Assembly (NCBI GenBank): GCA_036389375.1
Contig: DASVQA010000211.1
Location: 1-42,060, forward strand
DNA length: 42,060 bases
DNA from: QHXQ01 sp036389375
GTDB taxonomy: Bacteria; Acidobacteriota; Blastocatellia; Pyrinomonadales; Pyrinomonadaceae
Direction: 5' to 3'
Shown: piece after piece, positions 14,364 through 23,868 of the stretch
Position numbering within the stretch: position 1 is the first letter of the stretch
Layout of the letters: each line of letters starts with the position of its first letter
Translations under genes and position numbers: made by a program
The notes under the pieces: generated by a model
Told to the model about the DNA's origin: nothing
What the model saw: the letters and a program-made list of their open reading frames with translations, nothing else
The model's database searches: none

Positions 14364-16847
14364 ATGGCTGAAGAACAAACTAATAATCAGACACCCACGG
14401 CCGATGTACCGGCGTTGAACGCGGCCGAGCCGTTCGAGATCGCGGTGCTGCCGTTGCAGAACACGACGCTGTTTCCGGGCACGGTCGTGCCGCTTGCGGC
14501 GGGCCGCCCGCGTTCGGTGGCGGCGGTCGAGGCGGCGCTCGCGCACCCGGAGAAGTTGATCGCGTGCATGAGCGTGCGCGCCGAGCGCGGCGTCGAGCAG
14601 GAGGCGTTGCCGGAAGATGTCTACGAGGTCGGCACGCTCGTCATGATCAAGCGCATGATGCGCGCGCCCGATGCGATCCAGTTGATCGTGCAGGGCACGG
14701 AGCGCGTGCGGGTGGTGAAGTGGGTGCAGACCGAACCCTTTCTGCGTGCGCGCGTGCGGATACTGCCCGCGCCGACGGTGGAAGATGCGGTGCAGGTCGA
14801 GGCGCTGCAACAGAGCGTGCGGTCGCTCATCGAGCGCGCGCTGGCGCTGCTGCCGCAAGTGCCACCCGAAGTGCGCGCCGCCGTGCTCGGCACGAACGAC
14901 GCTGTGCAGATCGCCTACTTCCTCGCTTCGATCCTGAACCTCGGACTGGAACAGGAACAGGCCATGCTCGAAGCCGACACGGTGGACGAACTGCTCAGGC
15001 TCGCCTACGCGCGGCTGGCGCGCGAGCTTGAGGTCATGCAGTTGCGCTCGAAGATCGCCACCGAAGCGCAGACGGAGATGGACAAGGCGCAGCGCGATTA
15101 CATCCTGCGCCAGCAGATGAAGGCCATCCAGAAGGAGTTGGGCGACGACGAAGGCGGCGAGCGGGCCGAGGCAGAGTTGTTGCGCGAGCGTTTGCAAGAA
15201 GCCGACCTGCCCGAAGAGGTACGCACAGAGGCCGAGCGCGAGTTGCGCCGCATGGAGCGCCTGCCGGCGGCCGCGCCCGATTATCACGTCATTCGTTCTT
15301 ATCTGGAATACGTGCTTGAGTTGCCGTGGCGCAAAGCTTCGGAGGACAAGCTCGATCTCAACGAGGCGCGGCGCATACTCGACCAAGACCACTACGGCTT
15401 GGAAGACATCAAGGAGCGCATACTGGAATTTCTCGCCGTCATCAAGCTGCGCCCCGATGCGAAAAGCCCGATCCTCTGTCTCGTCGGCCCGCCCGGCGTC
15501 GGCAAGACGAGTCTGGGGCGTTCGATTGCGCGCGCGCTTGGGCGCGAGTTCGAGCGCATCTCGCTGGGCGGCGTGCGCGACGAGGCGGAACTGCGCGGCC
15601 ACCGGCGCACCTACATCGGCGCGCTGCCCGGTCGCATCATTCAGTCGCTCAGGCGCGCGAAGGTCAACAACCCCGTGATGATGCTCGACGAGATCGACAA
15701 GCTCGGCGCGGATTTTCGCGGCGACCCGGCGGCGGCGCTCCTTGAGATTCTCGACCCGGCGCAGAACAACACGTTCCGCGATCACTACATTGACCTGCCC
15801 TTCGATCTATCGAAGGTCTTCTTCATTGCGACGGCGAACCAGTTGGGGCCTATCCCGCCCCCTCTGCGCGACCGCATGGAGATCATCGCGCTCGCAGGCT
15901 ATAGCGACCGCGAGAAACTGAACATCGCCAAGCAGTACCTCGTGCCGCGTCAGGTGACGGAGAACGGACTACGGCCCGAACAGTTTGAGATCACCGACGC
16001 GGCTTTGGAGTTGATCGCGGCGCGTTATACGCGCGAGGCGGGCGTGCGCCAGTACGAGCGCGCTATCGGGCGCGTCGCACGCAAGGCGGCGTTGCAGATC
16101 GCGCAAGGGCAGACGGCGCACGTGCACGTGGACGAGAGCGACATCAAAGAGTTCCTTGGTGCGCCGCGCTTCTATCCGGAGCAGGCGCGCACGGAACAGA
16201 CGGTCGGCGTGGCGACCGGCATGGCGTGGACGGAGATGGGCGGCGAGATACTGTTCATCGAAGCGACGCTCTTGCCCGGCGGCTCTGGCCTCACGCTCAC
16301 GGGCCAACTCGGCGAGGTGATGCAGGAGTCCGCGCGGGCGGCGCGCTCATACCTGTGGGCGCACGCGGCGGCCTTCGGCATCTCGCCTGAGATGTTCAAG
16401 CACTACGGCGTACACCTGCACGTGCCGGCCGGCGCGATTCCGAAGGACGGCCCCTCGGCGGGCGTGGCGATGACGGTCGCGCTTGCGTCACTTTTGACCG
16501 GCCGCTCCGTCGATCCGCACACTTCCATGACGGGCGAGATCACTCTATCGGGTCTCGTCTTCCCCGTCGGCGGCATCAAGGAGAAGGTGCTCGCCGCGCA
16601 TCGCGCAGGCATACGCCGCATCATCCTCCCCGCCCGCAACGAAGCCGACCTCGAAGAGATTCCGGCCGACGTGCGCAAAGAGTTAACGATCACCCTCGTC
16701 ACGCGCATCAGCGAAGCACTCGACGCAGCCCTCGACAAGAGCGTCAGCGCCCTGCCGCCGCCTGCGCCCGCGCCCCCGGGCGACGGCACGCGCGAACCCG
16801 CATCGCAGGCTACCGAACCGGCCACCATCCACGCACGCGAAGCGTAA
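14364..16847 (+). CDS. lon: ATP-dependent protease Lon
   Basis: An 827-residue full-length Lon (LonA type), a cytoplasmic AAA+ serine protease that degrades damaged and regulatory proteins. Order: N-terminal substrate-binding LON domain (FEIAVLPLQNTTLFPGTVVP, from residue 24), coiled-coil middle, AAA+ module with P-loop GPPGVGKT at 375-382 and Walker B PVMMLDEIDKLG, then the protease domain with catalytic Ser698 (PKDGPSAGVAM) and Lys741 (GGIKEK), 43 residues apart as in other Lon proteins. The C-terminal 35 residues are Pro/Ala-rich. It starts 3 nt after a heptad inverted repeat and follows Hsp20. Confidence 0.97.
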   Translation: MAEEQTNNQTPTADVPALNAAEPFEIAVLPLQNTTLFPGTVVPLAAGRPRSVAAVEAALAHPEKLIACMSVRAERGVEQEALPEDVYEVGTLVMIKRMMRAPDAIQLIVQGTERVRVVKWVQTEPFLRARVRILPAPTVEDAVQVEALQQSVRSLIERALALLPQVPPEVRAAVLGTNDAVQIAYFLASILNLGLEQEQAMLEADTVDELLRLAYARLARELEVMQLRSKIATEAQTEMDKAQRDYILRQQMKAIQKELGDDEGGERAEAELLRERLQEADLPEEVRTEAERELRRMERLPAAAPDYHVIRSYLEYVLELPWRKASEDKLDLNEARRILDQDHYGLEDIKERILEFLAVIKLRPDAKSPILCLVGPPGVGKTSLGRSIARALGREFERISLGGVRDEAELRGHRRTYIGALPGRIIQSLRRAKVNNPVMMLDEIDKLGADFRGDPAAALLEILDPAQNNTFRDHYIDLPFDLSKVFFIATANQLGPIPPPLRDRMEIIALAGYSDREKLNIAKQYLVPRQVTENGLRPEQFEITDAALELIAARYTREAGVRQYERAIGRVARKAALQIAQGQTAHVHVDESDIKEFLGAPRFYPEQARTEQTVGVATGMAWTEMGGEILFIEATLLPGGSGLTLTGQLGEVMQESARAARSYLWAHAAAFGISPEMFKHYGVHLHVPAGAIPKDGPSAGVAMTVALASLLTGRSVDPHTSMTGEITLSGLVFPVGGIKEKVLAAHRAGIRRIILPARNEADLEEIPADVRKELTITLVTRISEALDAALDKSVSALPPPAPAPPGDGTREPASQATEPATIHAREA

Positions 16848-16873
16848 GGAGGGGCTGCCCACAACCAAAGCGA

Positions 16874-16912
16874 AAAGTGGCAGACAGCGCACAACAGCCT
16901 GTCTGCCACTTT
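16874..16912. terminator. bidirectional terminator between lon and TIR-STAND copy 2
   Basis: A perfect 14-bp stem, AAAGTGGCAGACAG (16874-16887) with 16899-16912, and an 11-nt loop. TTTCGTTT closes it on the plus strand and CTTTTCGCTTT on the minus strand, so it can serve both convergent genes (lon and the gene ending at 17017). Confidence 0.8.
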
Positions 16913-17016
16913 CGTTTGTACTCCGCCACGACTCGCCTACTTCTACCCGTCGCCAGCCGGCTGCGCCCTACGCGTTAGGCGAGCTACCCCAAGCTGACTA
17001 CCGCGCGCCTTCCGAT

Positions 17017-19551
17017 TCACTGCCCCGCCGCTTCCAGCCGCGCCAGAATCCGCCGCGCCTTCTCAGCATCCTGCGACTTCAATCGCTCAAAGATGCTGAG
17101 CGCCTCGCGCAATAATCGAACAGCTTCTGACTGTCTGCCTTCTCTTTCAGCCAACAGACCCAATTGGGCCAAACTCATGGCCACGCCACGCTGGTCGCCC
17201 AGTTTCCTTTCGATCTCTAAGCTCTCACTGTAGAGGCGGCGTGCCTCAGCAAATTTTCCGGCTAAATAAGCAATGTTGCCCAGTTGGTGCAAGGTGCTGG
17301 CGATGCCGCTCCGGTCACCGAAACTCTCTACGATCCTTAAGCTTTCGGTGTAGAGCCGGTGCGCTTTATCATGTTCACCTTGATCTTGCAGCACGGCCGC
17401 AAGATCGTGCAGGGTACTGGCGATGCCTCGCTGATCATCGAGTTCTCTGTTGATCTCTAAGCTCTCATTGTAGAGCCGCCGCGCTTCAGCAAGCTTGCCT
17501 CGATCTTTTGCCAACCGGCCCAACTGGTGCAGCGCGCGGGCCACACCTCGCCGGTCGCCTATACGATGTGCGATACGCAAACTCTTGTGGCAGAGTTGGC
17601 GCGCTTCCTCCAATTTACCGCTTCCCTGCGCCAGCCAACCCAACTGGAGCAGTGTCCCCGCCATGCCAGGTTGGTTGCCATATTTGTTTTTGATCTCAAG
17701 ACTCTCGTCATAGAGTTGCCGCGCCTTATCTAACTCACCACGATGCTGATACATAATGGCCACATTGTGAGCCATATTTGCGATCCATGTTTCGGACTGC
17801 AAGGCACGGGCTGCGCTCAAGGCCAGACCACCAATCCATAAGGCTTCGTCCCAGTAACCGCGCACACTCAATATACCTTCGCCGGGTCGCATCAGCGCAT
17901 CGGCCAACAGTACGACGCTTTCCCAATCTTCACGCGCAAAGGCTGCATCTGTTGCGCTCAGCAGATTATCACTCTCGGCTTTCAGTGCATCGTAAGCTGC
18001 CGGGCTTGGTTGACTATGCGCTTTGGCGTAGCGCTGGAAGTGGGCGACGAATCGGCGGCGGTATGCATCGGCGTGCGCGTCTTGCTGTAAGCGCGCCAGT
18101 GCCAGTTGACGGGTCAGACCTTCAAGGGCGAGGCGTGAGCCTGCGGCTGTGGTCTTGACCAGCCAGAGCGAGGCGAGCCGCTTGACGGCTGCGTTCAGGC
18201 GGGGCATGTCCGTGTCGAAGCCGGCGACTTCTGCCAGCGCCTCGCGGGCGGCGTCGGGCGTGAACAGCGAGAGCGCGAGCAGGACGGCGCGGCCGTCGTC
18301 GGTGAGTTGCGGTAACTCAAAGGAGCGGGTGAAGACGCGTTCGGCGGCGTTGCCTGCGCCGTGCGTGAGGTCTGCGAGTACGGCTGAGGGGTCTTGCGCG
18401 CCGTCAATCTGGGCGACGACCCATTGCAGGAGGAGCGGGTTGCGGGCGGCGGCAGAGATGATGTGTGCGTGGTCGAGTTGGGCGAAGATGGCGCGGTCGT
18501 TCGCCTGCGCGATCAGGAGTTGCAGGTAGTCGTGCGCTTCTGCGAGCGACATGGCGGCGACGGGGACGCTGCGCTCGCCTTCAATGCGCTGGCGCGTGGT
18601 GATGAGCGCGGCGCAGGGCGCGTCGTGGAGGAAGTCGGCGCAAGGTTTCTGTTCCGCCTCCGGCACGGTCTCGAAGTTATCGTGGATGACGAGCGTGGGC
18701 GCTTCGGCGAGCAGGGCGCGGACGGCTTCCGGCTTCTGCTCAGACGCGAGTTGGCGTAGGTCTGGGCGACCGAGTTGGGTGGCGATCTCGTCGAGGAGCG
18801 TCGCGCGTGTGTAGTCGGCGCGACCGAGGGCGGAAGTCCAGACGATGCGCCCGGCGAAGGCCGAGATGAGGGCGCGGGCCGTTTCGGCGGCGAGCGTTGT
18901 TTTGCCGACGCCGCCCGCGCCCCAGAGGATGACGAGCCGTTGCTTGTCCGGCGCAAGCTCATCCTGCAAGCGCGCGCCGATGTCGCAGCCGTCCGCATCG
19001 CGGCGGGCGACGAACTCGACAACGAGGTAGTCGGGGATTTGCGCCGTTGTCACAAGCTTGGCCGCGCCGGGGTGCGTGGGCGGCGGCTTCGGGCGCAGAG
19101 TCGTCGTCGTCGTCATGTCCGCGATGGCGGCGCGGATGCCTTGCACAACGTTGAGGAAGGCTTCGTCCTGATTCGGCCACAGGCTGACGGGCTTCGCATC
19201 CTTCGGTAAACCTTGCAGCTTGCCGAAGGGCGCGGGCATCCAGTCGCACGGGTGCAGGATGATGGGGATGACGCGCGCCGTGCCGGCGGCGTGGCGCTGC
19301 ATGGCGCGGGCGACCTCTATGTCGGTGCAGTATTTCGAGGCGAGAAAGTCCGCGCTGACCAGCAGCAGGATGATGTCGGCCGAGTTGAGGTGCGCGTCGA
19401 TCTGTCGATCCCATTGCGTGCCGGGCGGGATGCGGCGGTCGTGCCAAACGGCGATGTCGCCCGCGTGCTTCAGCGTCGCCAGATGCTGCTCCAAGCGGTC
19501 GCGCAAGGCTTCGTCCTTGTGCGCGTAGGAGTAGAAGATTTCGATGGGCAC
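17017..19551 (-). CDS. TIR-STAND NTPase-TPR protein (copy 2)
   Basis: An 844-residue paralogue of the protein at 3970-6273. TIR domain at residues 3-142 (IFYSYAHKDE; candidate catalytic Glu79 in KYCTDIEVARAM). STAND ATPase with P-loop GAGGVGKTT at 211-219, Walker B-like TLVIHDNFE and sensor-like ITTRQR. Six TPR units of 40 residues from about 589 to 820, each with a DRRG/DQRG-type ending, against four in copy 1; this accounts for almost all the length difference. GTG 19551 has AAAGGAG 11 nt upstream, and both copies start GTG CCC. No XRE/receiver cassette adjoins this copy. A role in sensing and NAD-linked signalling or defence is inferred from the architecture only. Confidence 0.9.
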   Translation of the reverse strand: MPIEIFYSYAHKDEALRDRLEQHLATLKHAGDIAVWHDRRIPPGTQWDRQIDAHLNSADIILLLVSADFLASKYCTDIEVARAMQRHAAGTARVIPIILHPCDWMPAPFGKLQGLPKDAKPVSLWPNQDEAFLNVVQGIRAAIADMTTTTTLRPKPPPTHPGAAKLVTTAQIPDYLVVEFVARRDADGCDIGARLQDELAPDKQRLVILWGAGGVGKTTLAAETARALISAFAGRIVWTSALGRADYTRATLLDEIATQLGRPDLRQLASEQKPEAVRALLAEAPTLVIHDNFETVPEAEQKPCADFLHDAPCAALITTRQRIEGERSVPVAAMSLAEAHDYLQLLIAQANDRAIFAQLDHAHIISAAARNPLLLQWVVAQIDGAQDPSAVLADLTHGAGNAAERVFTRSFELPQLTDDGRAVLLALSLFTPDAAREALAEVAGFDTDMPRLNAAVKRLASLWLVKTTAAGSRLALEGLTRQLALARLQQDAHADAYRRRFVAHFQRYAKAHSQPSPAAYDALKAESDNLLSATDAAFAREDWESVVLLADALMRPGEGILSVRGYWDEALWIGGLALSAARALQSETWIANMAHNVAIMYQHRGELDKARQLYDESLEIKNKYGNQPGMAGTLLQLGWLAQGSGKLEEARQLCHKSLRIAHRIGDRRGVARALHQLGRLAKDRGKLAEARRLYNESLEINRELDDQRGIASTLHDLAAVLQDQGEHDKAHRLYTESLRIVESFGDRSGIASTLHQLGNIAYLAGKFAEARRLYSESLEIERKLGDQRGVAMSLAQLGLLAEREGRQSEAVRLLREALSIFERLKSQDAEKARRILARLEAAGQ

Positions 19552-19685
19552 GCCCGGCGTCGCTCCTTTGACCGATGAGGTGCGGCCATCTTACACCAGA
19601 CGGCAAAACAATCTGCGGGACAAGGGCTATAGTTGCCGCGCCGTCGAAAACCGACGGCCGCGCAAGGGGGTTGCGGGAAAAAAGA

Positions 19686-19725
19686 GAGCGCCGGCTAAAA
19701 CCCGATGGGTTATTAGCCGGCGCTC
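19686..19725 (-). terminator. strong hairpin downstream of the secreted P-domain gene
   Basis: Arms GAGCGCCGGCTAA (19686-19698) and TTAGCCGGCGCTC (19713-19725) pair perfectly for 13 bp, with inner ACCC/GGGT pairing. No T tract on either side. It lies upstream of TIR-STAND copy 2 and downstream of the gene ending at 19798, both on minus. Confidence 0.6.
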
Positions 19726-19745
19726 ATGTTTGGACAGAATTGCCG

Positions 19746-19780
19746 GGCCGGCGCGCACCACATCAGGGTGCGCGCCGGCC
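19746..19780 (-). terminator. second hairpin directly after the secreted P-domain gene
   Basis: GGCCGGCGCGCACC (19746-19759) pairs perfectly with GGTGCGCGCCGGCC (19767-19780) around a 7-nt loop, 17 nt past the gene stop on minus. It is GC-rich and followed on the minus strand by CGGCAATTCTG, with no run of T. Confidence 0.6.
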
Positions 19781-19797
19781 GTTGCAGGTTGAAAGAG

Positions 19798-21681
19798 TTA
19801 GGGCAGCGCTTCGACGTTGACGAAGAAGCGATAGTTGCCCGTCCCGTTGATGCCGAGCAGGAACTGCAAGTTAACCGACGCACCATTAGCCAGCGTAGTG
19901 CCCAGCGAGACCGTCCCGGTCGTGAGCGACGAGTTCAACCCGCCGCCGTTCGGCTGACCGGCGTTCGGTGCGACCGTATCTTCTTCGAGCGTCGTGCCGT
20001 TGATCGTGATGATCGAACCGGCGCTCGGACATCCAAGCCCTGTGCCGATACAAGTGGCGGTCTGGTTGCCAGACGTGAGCGCGCGCATGTCTGCGTTGCC
20101 CGCGCCGGCCGGGAACGTCGTCATGTCCACGATGCGGAAGCGCAGGCGCGAAATCGGCCCGCCCGTCCCGTTGACGAAGCGACGGCGGATCGAGAGCGTG
20201 CCCTGTGCGCCGTTTGTGACCGGCGCGACGGTGCGGAAGCGCGGACAGGCCTGCGTGGCGACGGTTGCCGTGCTGGTGCAGCCCGGATCGATCAAGGTTG
20301 ACTTGATCGTGGCGTTGCGCTGAATCGGGCTGGTCAAATTCTCCGGCCCCGGTGCGCCGAGTTTCAAGCCTGAGCTATCGGTCGGCGCGGTCGTCGAGAC
20401 GCCGGTGAAGTCGTTGACGTTGTTGCCCGTGTCGGTCGGCAGCCCCGTGTTCGGATCAATCTTGCGATAGTAGGCGTACTCGATGTTCGCCGTCGGGAGC
20501 GCAGCGAGACCCGTGCCCTCTTTGAAGGGCGCGCTGATCGCGTTCGGCCCGACCGCGTCGAGCATATTACCTGCCGTGAAGCTGCCAGCAGTTGAATTGT
20601 TAAAGAGCGCGATGCCGGCAATGTCGGGAATATCGGTCGTGTTCGAGAAGGCCGCGTCGGCGGTGGCGAGCGTCGCCACTGAGCCGTTGTTACCGGACGG
20701 ATAGTTGATCAGGCTGTAGGCCGTGTTGGCGCACAGGAAGTGGCCGCGCGCGGGGATCGGCGTGCCGTTCGGGATGGTGCAGCGCAGCGTGCCGTCAGAG
20801 GCGACGATGCCGAGACCGGCCGAGGCGTCTGCGGCTTGCGCCGACACGCTCGCGGCGGTCGGATTGTAGATTTCGATGAACTCGTCCTGTGCGCCGCCGG
20901 GGCCGCGCAGGCGGAACTCGGAGATGATCAACTGCCCGACCGTGGTCGGCGGCAGCGCCTGCGAGATGTTTAGCGACCAGCCGCCGCTGATTGAGCCGGA
21001 GTCGCCGGCCGTATCGGACACGATGTAGAGACTCCAAGTGCCGTTGGCCTGCGCCGGCGTCAGCCCGTTGAACTGCGTGGCGAAGGTCTTTGCGCCGATA
21101 GGTGCAGCACCGGAAGTATCGCACCCGCCGGGGGTGTTACACGCAGCGGGCGCAGGCGTGGGCCAGTTATCCGTGCCGGCTGTGCCGAAGTCGCTCGGCT
21201 TGAACGTGCCGCTTGTCAGCGGCCCGGTATCCGGCAGAGCGGTGGCGGCCGCATCGTCAAGGGTGATCGTCAGGTTCGACACCGCGACATTGCCGCCGTT
21301 GTCCGACCACGGCACGAACAGCGCGCCGTTGGGCGCGACGAGCAGCATGTCCACATCGTCGGGGAAGTTATGGGTGAAGCCCGTAATCGTCATCGTCACC
21401 TTGGTGATGTTGCCGACCAGCCCGGAGACGGCGATGGTTGACGGATAAGGCACGGCCGCACCGTTGCCAATCGTGATCGGGGTGGTGTTCGAGAACACGG
21501 CCTGCGGGGCGAGCGCAGCAAGTTGCGGCAGAGCGATTTTGGACTGGCCTGAGCCGGCCTTGCGCCCGGTGACGCCCTGCTTGGAAATGTCTTGAGCCAG
21601 CATGCTCGCCGGGGCGAGCAGAGCGAAGCAGAGCACTAAGGCTGTTAGCATCGCCCAACCAGCGCGTTTAGGGGTTCTCAT
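19798..21681 (-). CDS. secreted protein with P-domain-like and lamin-tail-like regions
   Basis: A 627-residue exported protein. Residues 1-30 are a signal peptide (basic start, hydrophobic AMLTALVLCFALLAPASMLA). Residues about 60-225 resemble the proprotein convertase P-domain (PSTIAVSGLVGNITKVTMTI, FPDDVDMLLVAPNGALFVPW, NGTWSLYIVSDTAGDSGSI, ending GGWSLNIS). A lamin-tail-like domain follows (LIISEFRLRGPGGAQDEFIE to ARGHFLCANTAYSL). The last 200 residues are a beta-rich region with few charges and a Cys pair (CTSTATVATQAC). No protease domain is present, so it is probably a surface or matrix protein. ATG 21681 has AAGGAG 8 nt upstream; the open frame before it is not used. Strong expression is suggested by two following hairpins. 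Confidence 0.8.
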   Translation of the reverse strand: MRTPKRAGWAMLTALVLCFALLAPASMLAQDISKQGVTGRKAGSGQSKIALPQLAALAPQAVFSNTTPITIGNGAAVPYPSTIAVSGLVGNITKVTMTITGFTHNFPDDVDMLLVAPNGALFVPWSDNGGNVAVSNLTITLDDAAATALPDTGPLTSGTFKPSDFGTAGTDNWPTPAPAACNTPGGCDTSGAAPIGAKTFATQFNGLTPAQANGTWSLYIVSDTAGDSGSISGGWSLNISQALPPTTVGQLIISEFRLRGPGGAQDEFIEIYNPTAASVSAQAADASAGLGIVASDGTLRCTIPNGTPIPARGHFLCANTAYSLINYPSGNNGSVATLATADAAFSNTTDIPDIAGIALFNNSTAGSFTAGNMLDAVGPNAISAPFKEGTGLAALPTANIEYAYYRKIDPNTGLPTDTGNNVNDFTGVSTTAPTDSSGLKLGAPGPENLTSPIQRNATIKSTLIDPGCTSTATVATQACPRFRTVAPVTNGAQGTLSIRRRFVNGTGGPISRLRFRIVDMTTFPAGAGNADMRALTSGNQTATCIGTGLGCPSAGSIITINGTTLEEDTVAPNAGQPNGGGLNSSLTTGTVSLGTTLANGASVNLQFLLGINGTGNYRFFVNVEALP

Positions 21682-22018
21682 AATGTTTCTCCTTGGAGAC
21701 GAATGCCCGGCCGGGTGGCCGGTGAAATTGACGCTCGGTCGCACGAGGGTAATTGGGCGCTTATGTCTCAAACCTGTGCGCGGGCCACTCTGTTTATTTG
21801 ATGTCAGACTTTACTACTCAACCTGCTTTCTACAGCCGCACGTCTAAAGCTCAGGGAGAAGGCGGTAAATGGTTGGCGCTTCACGGCCATTGGGTTGAGC
21901 CGAATTCAATTTAGCACAGTGGTTTGCACAACGGCAACACACTTGCCCGCCAGATAGAGCGAGATAGACTATGATGGCCGCGCATAGAGGACGGGCCGGC
22001 GGCCACCTGATAGGCGAG
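21682..22018. other. divergent intergenic region, no gene seen
   Basis: A 337-nt gap between the minus-strand secreted protein and the plus-strand antiporter. It must hold both promoters. A TTGAGT...AATAAA pair with 17-bp spacing reads on minus near 21800-21830 but the -10 is poor. No repeat, RNA fold or short ORF with a ribosome site stood out. Confidence 0.5.
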
Positions 22019-23380
22019 ATGAAGCGGGTTAAAAATATCAGTCTGTGCGCAGGCGCGGGCGCGCTGTTCATGCTCGCGCCGTGCGCGTGGGCGGCCGAGG
22101 GCGCGGGCGCAGCGGCGGGCGGCGCACCGCACGGGCTTGACCCGCTCGTACTCGTCGGCGTGGCGTTGATGCTGGTCGTCGCCAAGCTGGGCGGCGAGTT
22201 GTGCGAGCGGCTGCGCCAGCCGGCGGTACTCGGCGAGTTGGTCGGCGGCATACTGCTCGGCAATCTTGCGCTCATAGGCTTCGGCGCAATCGAACCGCTC
22301 AAACAGAACGCGATCATCGCGGCGCTCGCGGAGTTGGGCGTCATCGTGCTGCTCTTTGAGGTCGGGCTGGAATCGAGCATGGGCGAACTGCTGGCGGTCG
22401 GGCGCTCGGCGCTGTTGGTCGCTGCGGCCGGCACGTGTGCGTCCTTCGCGCTCGGCTGGGGCGCGGCCGTCTATTTTCTGCCCGCCGCGCCGCCGCTCGC
22501 GCACGTCTTCATCGGCGCATCCCTGTGCGCCACGAGCATCGGCATCACGGCGCGCGTGCTGCGCGATCTGGGCCGCTTGCAGACGCGCGAGGCGCGCATC
22601 ATTCTAGGCGCGGCGGTCGTGGACGACGTGCTCGGTCTGGTCATCCTTGCGGTCATGGCCGGACTTGTCGCCGCCGCCGCGACGGGCGCGACGCTGTCGA
22701 AGCTGGCGGTGCTCGTCATCGCGTTGAAGGCTGCGGTCTTTCTCGTGGGCGCGGGCGTGTTGGGGCGCTACGTCGTGCCGCAACTGTTTCGCGGCGTCGG
22801 GCGCTTCGCGGTGCGCGGCGTGCTGCTCGCGTTCGCCATCGCCTTCTGCCTGCTGCTCGCATGGACGGCCGCACGGCTCGGTCTTGCACCGATCATCGGC
22901 GCGTTCGCCGCCGGCTTGATCTTGGATGAGGTACACTTCGAGCGTCTGCCGCAGCACGAGAAGCGCGATCTGGAAGAACTGCTCGCACCCGTGAGCGCGC
23001 TGCTCGTCCCACTCTTCTTCGTGCTGACGGGGATGCGCGTTGACCTGCGCGTGCTGGCCGGGCCGCGCCTGCTCGGCTTCGCGCTGGCGCTCACGCTCGC
23101 CGCGCTCGTCGGCAAACAGGTCTGCGGACTGGTCGTGACGGAGCGCAAAATCAACCGCCTCGCCATCGGCATCGGCATGCTGCCGCGTGGCGAGGTCGAA
23201 CTGATCTTCGCGGGCGTCGGCGCGACGCTCATGCTGCCAACTGCCGACGGCACGCTCGCGCCCGTCGTTGATGCAGCGACCTACGGCGCAATCGTCGTCG
23301 TCGTGCTCATTACCACGCTCGTCGCGCCGCCGCTCCTCAAGTGGACGCTCACGCGCACAACAACAACACCGGAGCATTGA
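22019..23380 (+). CDS. Kef-type cation:proton antiporter (CPA2 family)
   Basis: A 453-residue inner-membrane protein with about 12-13 hydrophobic segments. LGELVGGILLGNLALIGFGA is the family signature region in helix 2-3, and VVDDVLGLVILAVMAG carries the acidic pair used in ion exchange. An N-terminal segment (SLCAGAGALFMLAPCAWA) looks like a cleaved signal or an extra helix. It exchanges Na+ or K+ for H+; which ion cannot be told. No TrkA-N/RCK domain is present, so it is the short form. The start is uncertain: ATG 22019 gives a clean signal-like start, ATG 21971 adds 16 residues; neither has a good Shine-Dalgarno. Confidence 0.87.
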   Translation: MKRVKNISLCAGAGALFMLAPCAWAAEGAGAAAGGAPHGLDPLVLVGVALMLVVAKLGGELCERLRQPAVLGELVGGILLGNLALIGFGAIEPLKQNAIIAALAELGVIVLLFEVGLESSMGELLAVGRSALLVAAAGTCASFALGWGAAVYFLPAAPPLAHVFIGASLCATSIGITARVLRDLGRLQTREARIILGAAVVDDVLGLVILAVMAGLVAAAATGATLSKLAVLVIALKAAVFLVGAGVLGRYVVPQLFRGVGRFAVRGVLLAFAIAFCLLLAWTAARLGLAPIIGAFAAGLILDEVHFERLPQHEKRDLEELLAPVSALLVPLFFVLTGMRVDLRVLAGPRLLGFALALTLAALVGKQVCGLVVTERKINRLAIGIGMLPRGEVELIFAGVGATLMLPTADGTLAPVVDAATYGAIVVVVLITTLVAPPLLKWTLTRTTTTPEH

Positions 23381-23435
23381 CGACGGCTCAAGCTCATTCG
23401 CAGACCAACACCAACCGAACAAGGAGAAAACCAAC

Positions 23436-23753
23436 ATGGCGACCAAGAAAGCGCAACGCAAAGCAGGCATCCCCACCAACCGGCGCGGGCAACAGATGGG
23501 CGATGAAAAAACCAACAGCCCCAACAAACTGAGCGAGGCCAAACAGAACACGCCCGCCCTGCGCGGTCGCCGCAAAGACGCAAACGAGTTCTTCGCCGAC
23601 GACACCCAACAGGCCGCCGGCAGCAACGCCGCCCGCCCACGCTCCAACACACCCTCCACGCCCGCCGCCGTCCCCACCAACGTCAAAAAAGGCGAATCCG
23701 GCGGCGAACGCGCAGCCAAGCAACAACAGCCGCGCACACGCAAAGCCCGATGA
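23436..23753 (+). CDS. small basic disordered hypothetical protein
   Basis: A 105-residue protein starting at ATG 23436 with a good AAGGAG 9-10 nt upstream, 55 nt after the antiporter. Composition is Lys, Arg, Asn, Gln, Ala and Pro with almost no hydrophobic residues (MATKKAQRKAGIPTNRRGQQ at the start, RTRKAR at the end), so it is probably disordered. Small basic proteins of this kind often bind nucleic acid or protect against stress; I cannot name a family. Codon bias differs from neighbours mainly through AAC, AAA and CAA codons required by its composition. Confidence 0.65.
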   Translation: MATKKAQRKAGIPTNRRGQQMGDEKTNSPNKLSEAKQNTPALRGRRKDANEFFADDTQQAAGSNAARPRSNTPSTPAAVPTNVKKGESGGERAAKQQQPRTRKAR

Positions 23754-23868
23754 GACGTGTCTCTATCTAAGGACGGTTGGGAGTTGGCTCTATCTTCCGC
23801 CAGCGCGGTCGCGGTGCTAAAGTGAAGCCGCCTCACGGCACAGACCGACCGCCGGAATTTGAACCAGC

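Noticed and set aside
14337..15785. 482-residue open frame on minus, antisense to lon
   Set aside because: Low-complexity, Arg/Leu/His-rich, no ribosome site; shadow of lon.
17090..17790. Regular repeats of about 120 bp that could suggest an array
   Set aside because: They are coding TPR units in frame, not CRISPR or satellite DNA.
19552..19685. Search for a third XRE/leader cassette next to TIR-STAND copy 2
   Set aside because: Neither the leader sequence nor an XRE gene is present on either side of 17017-19551.
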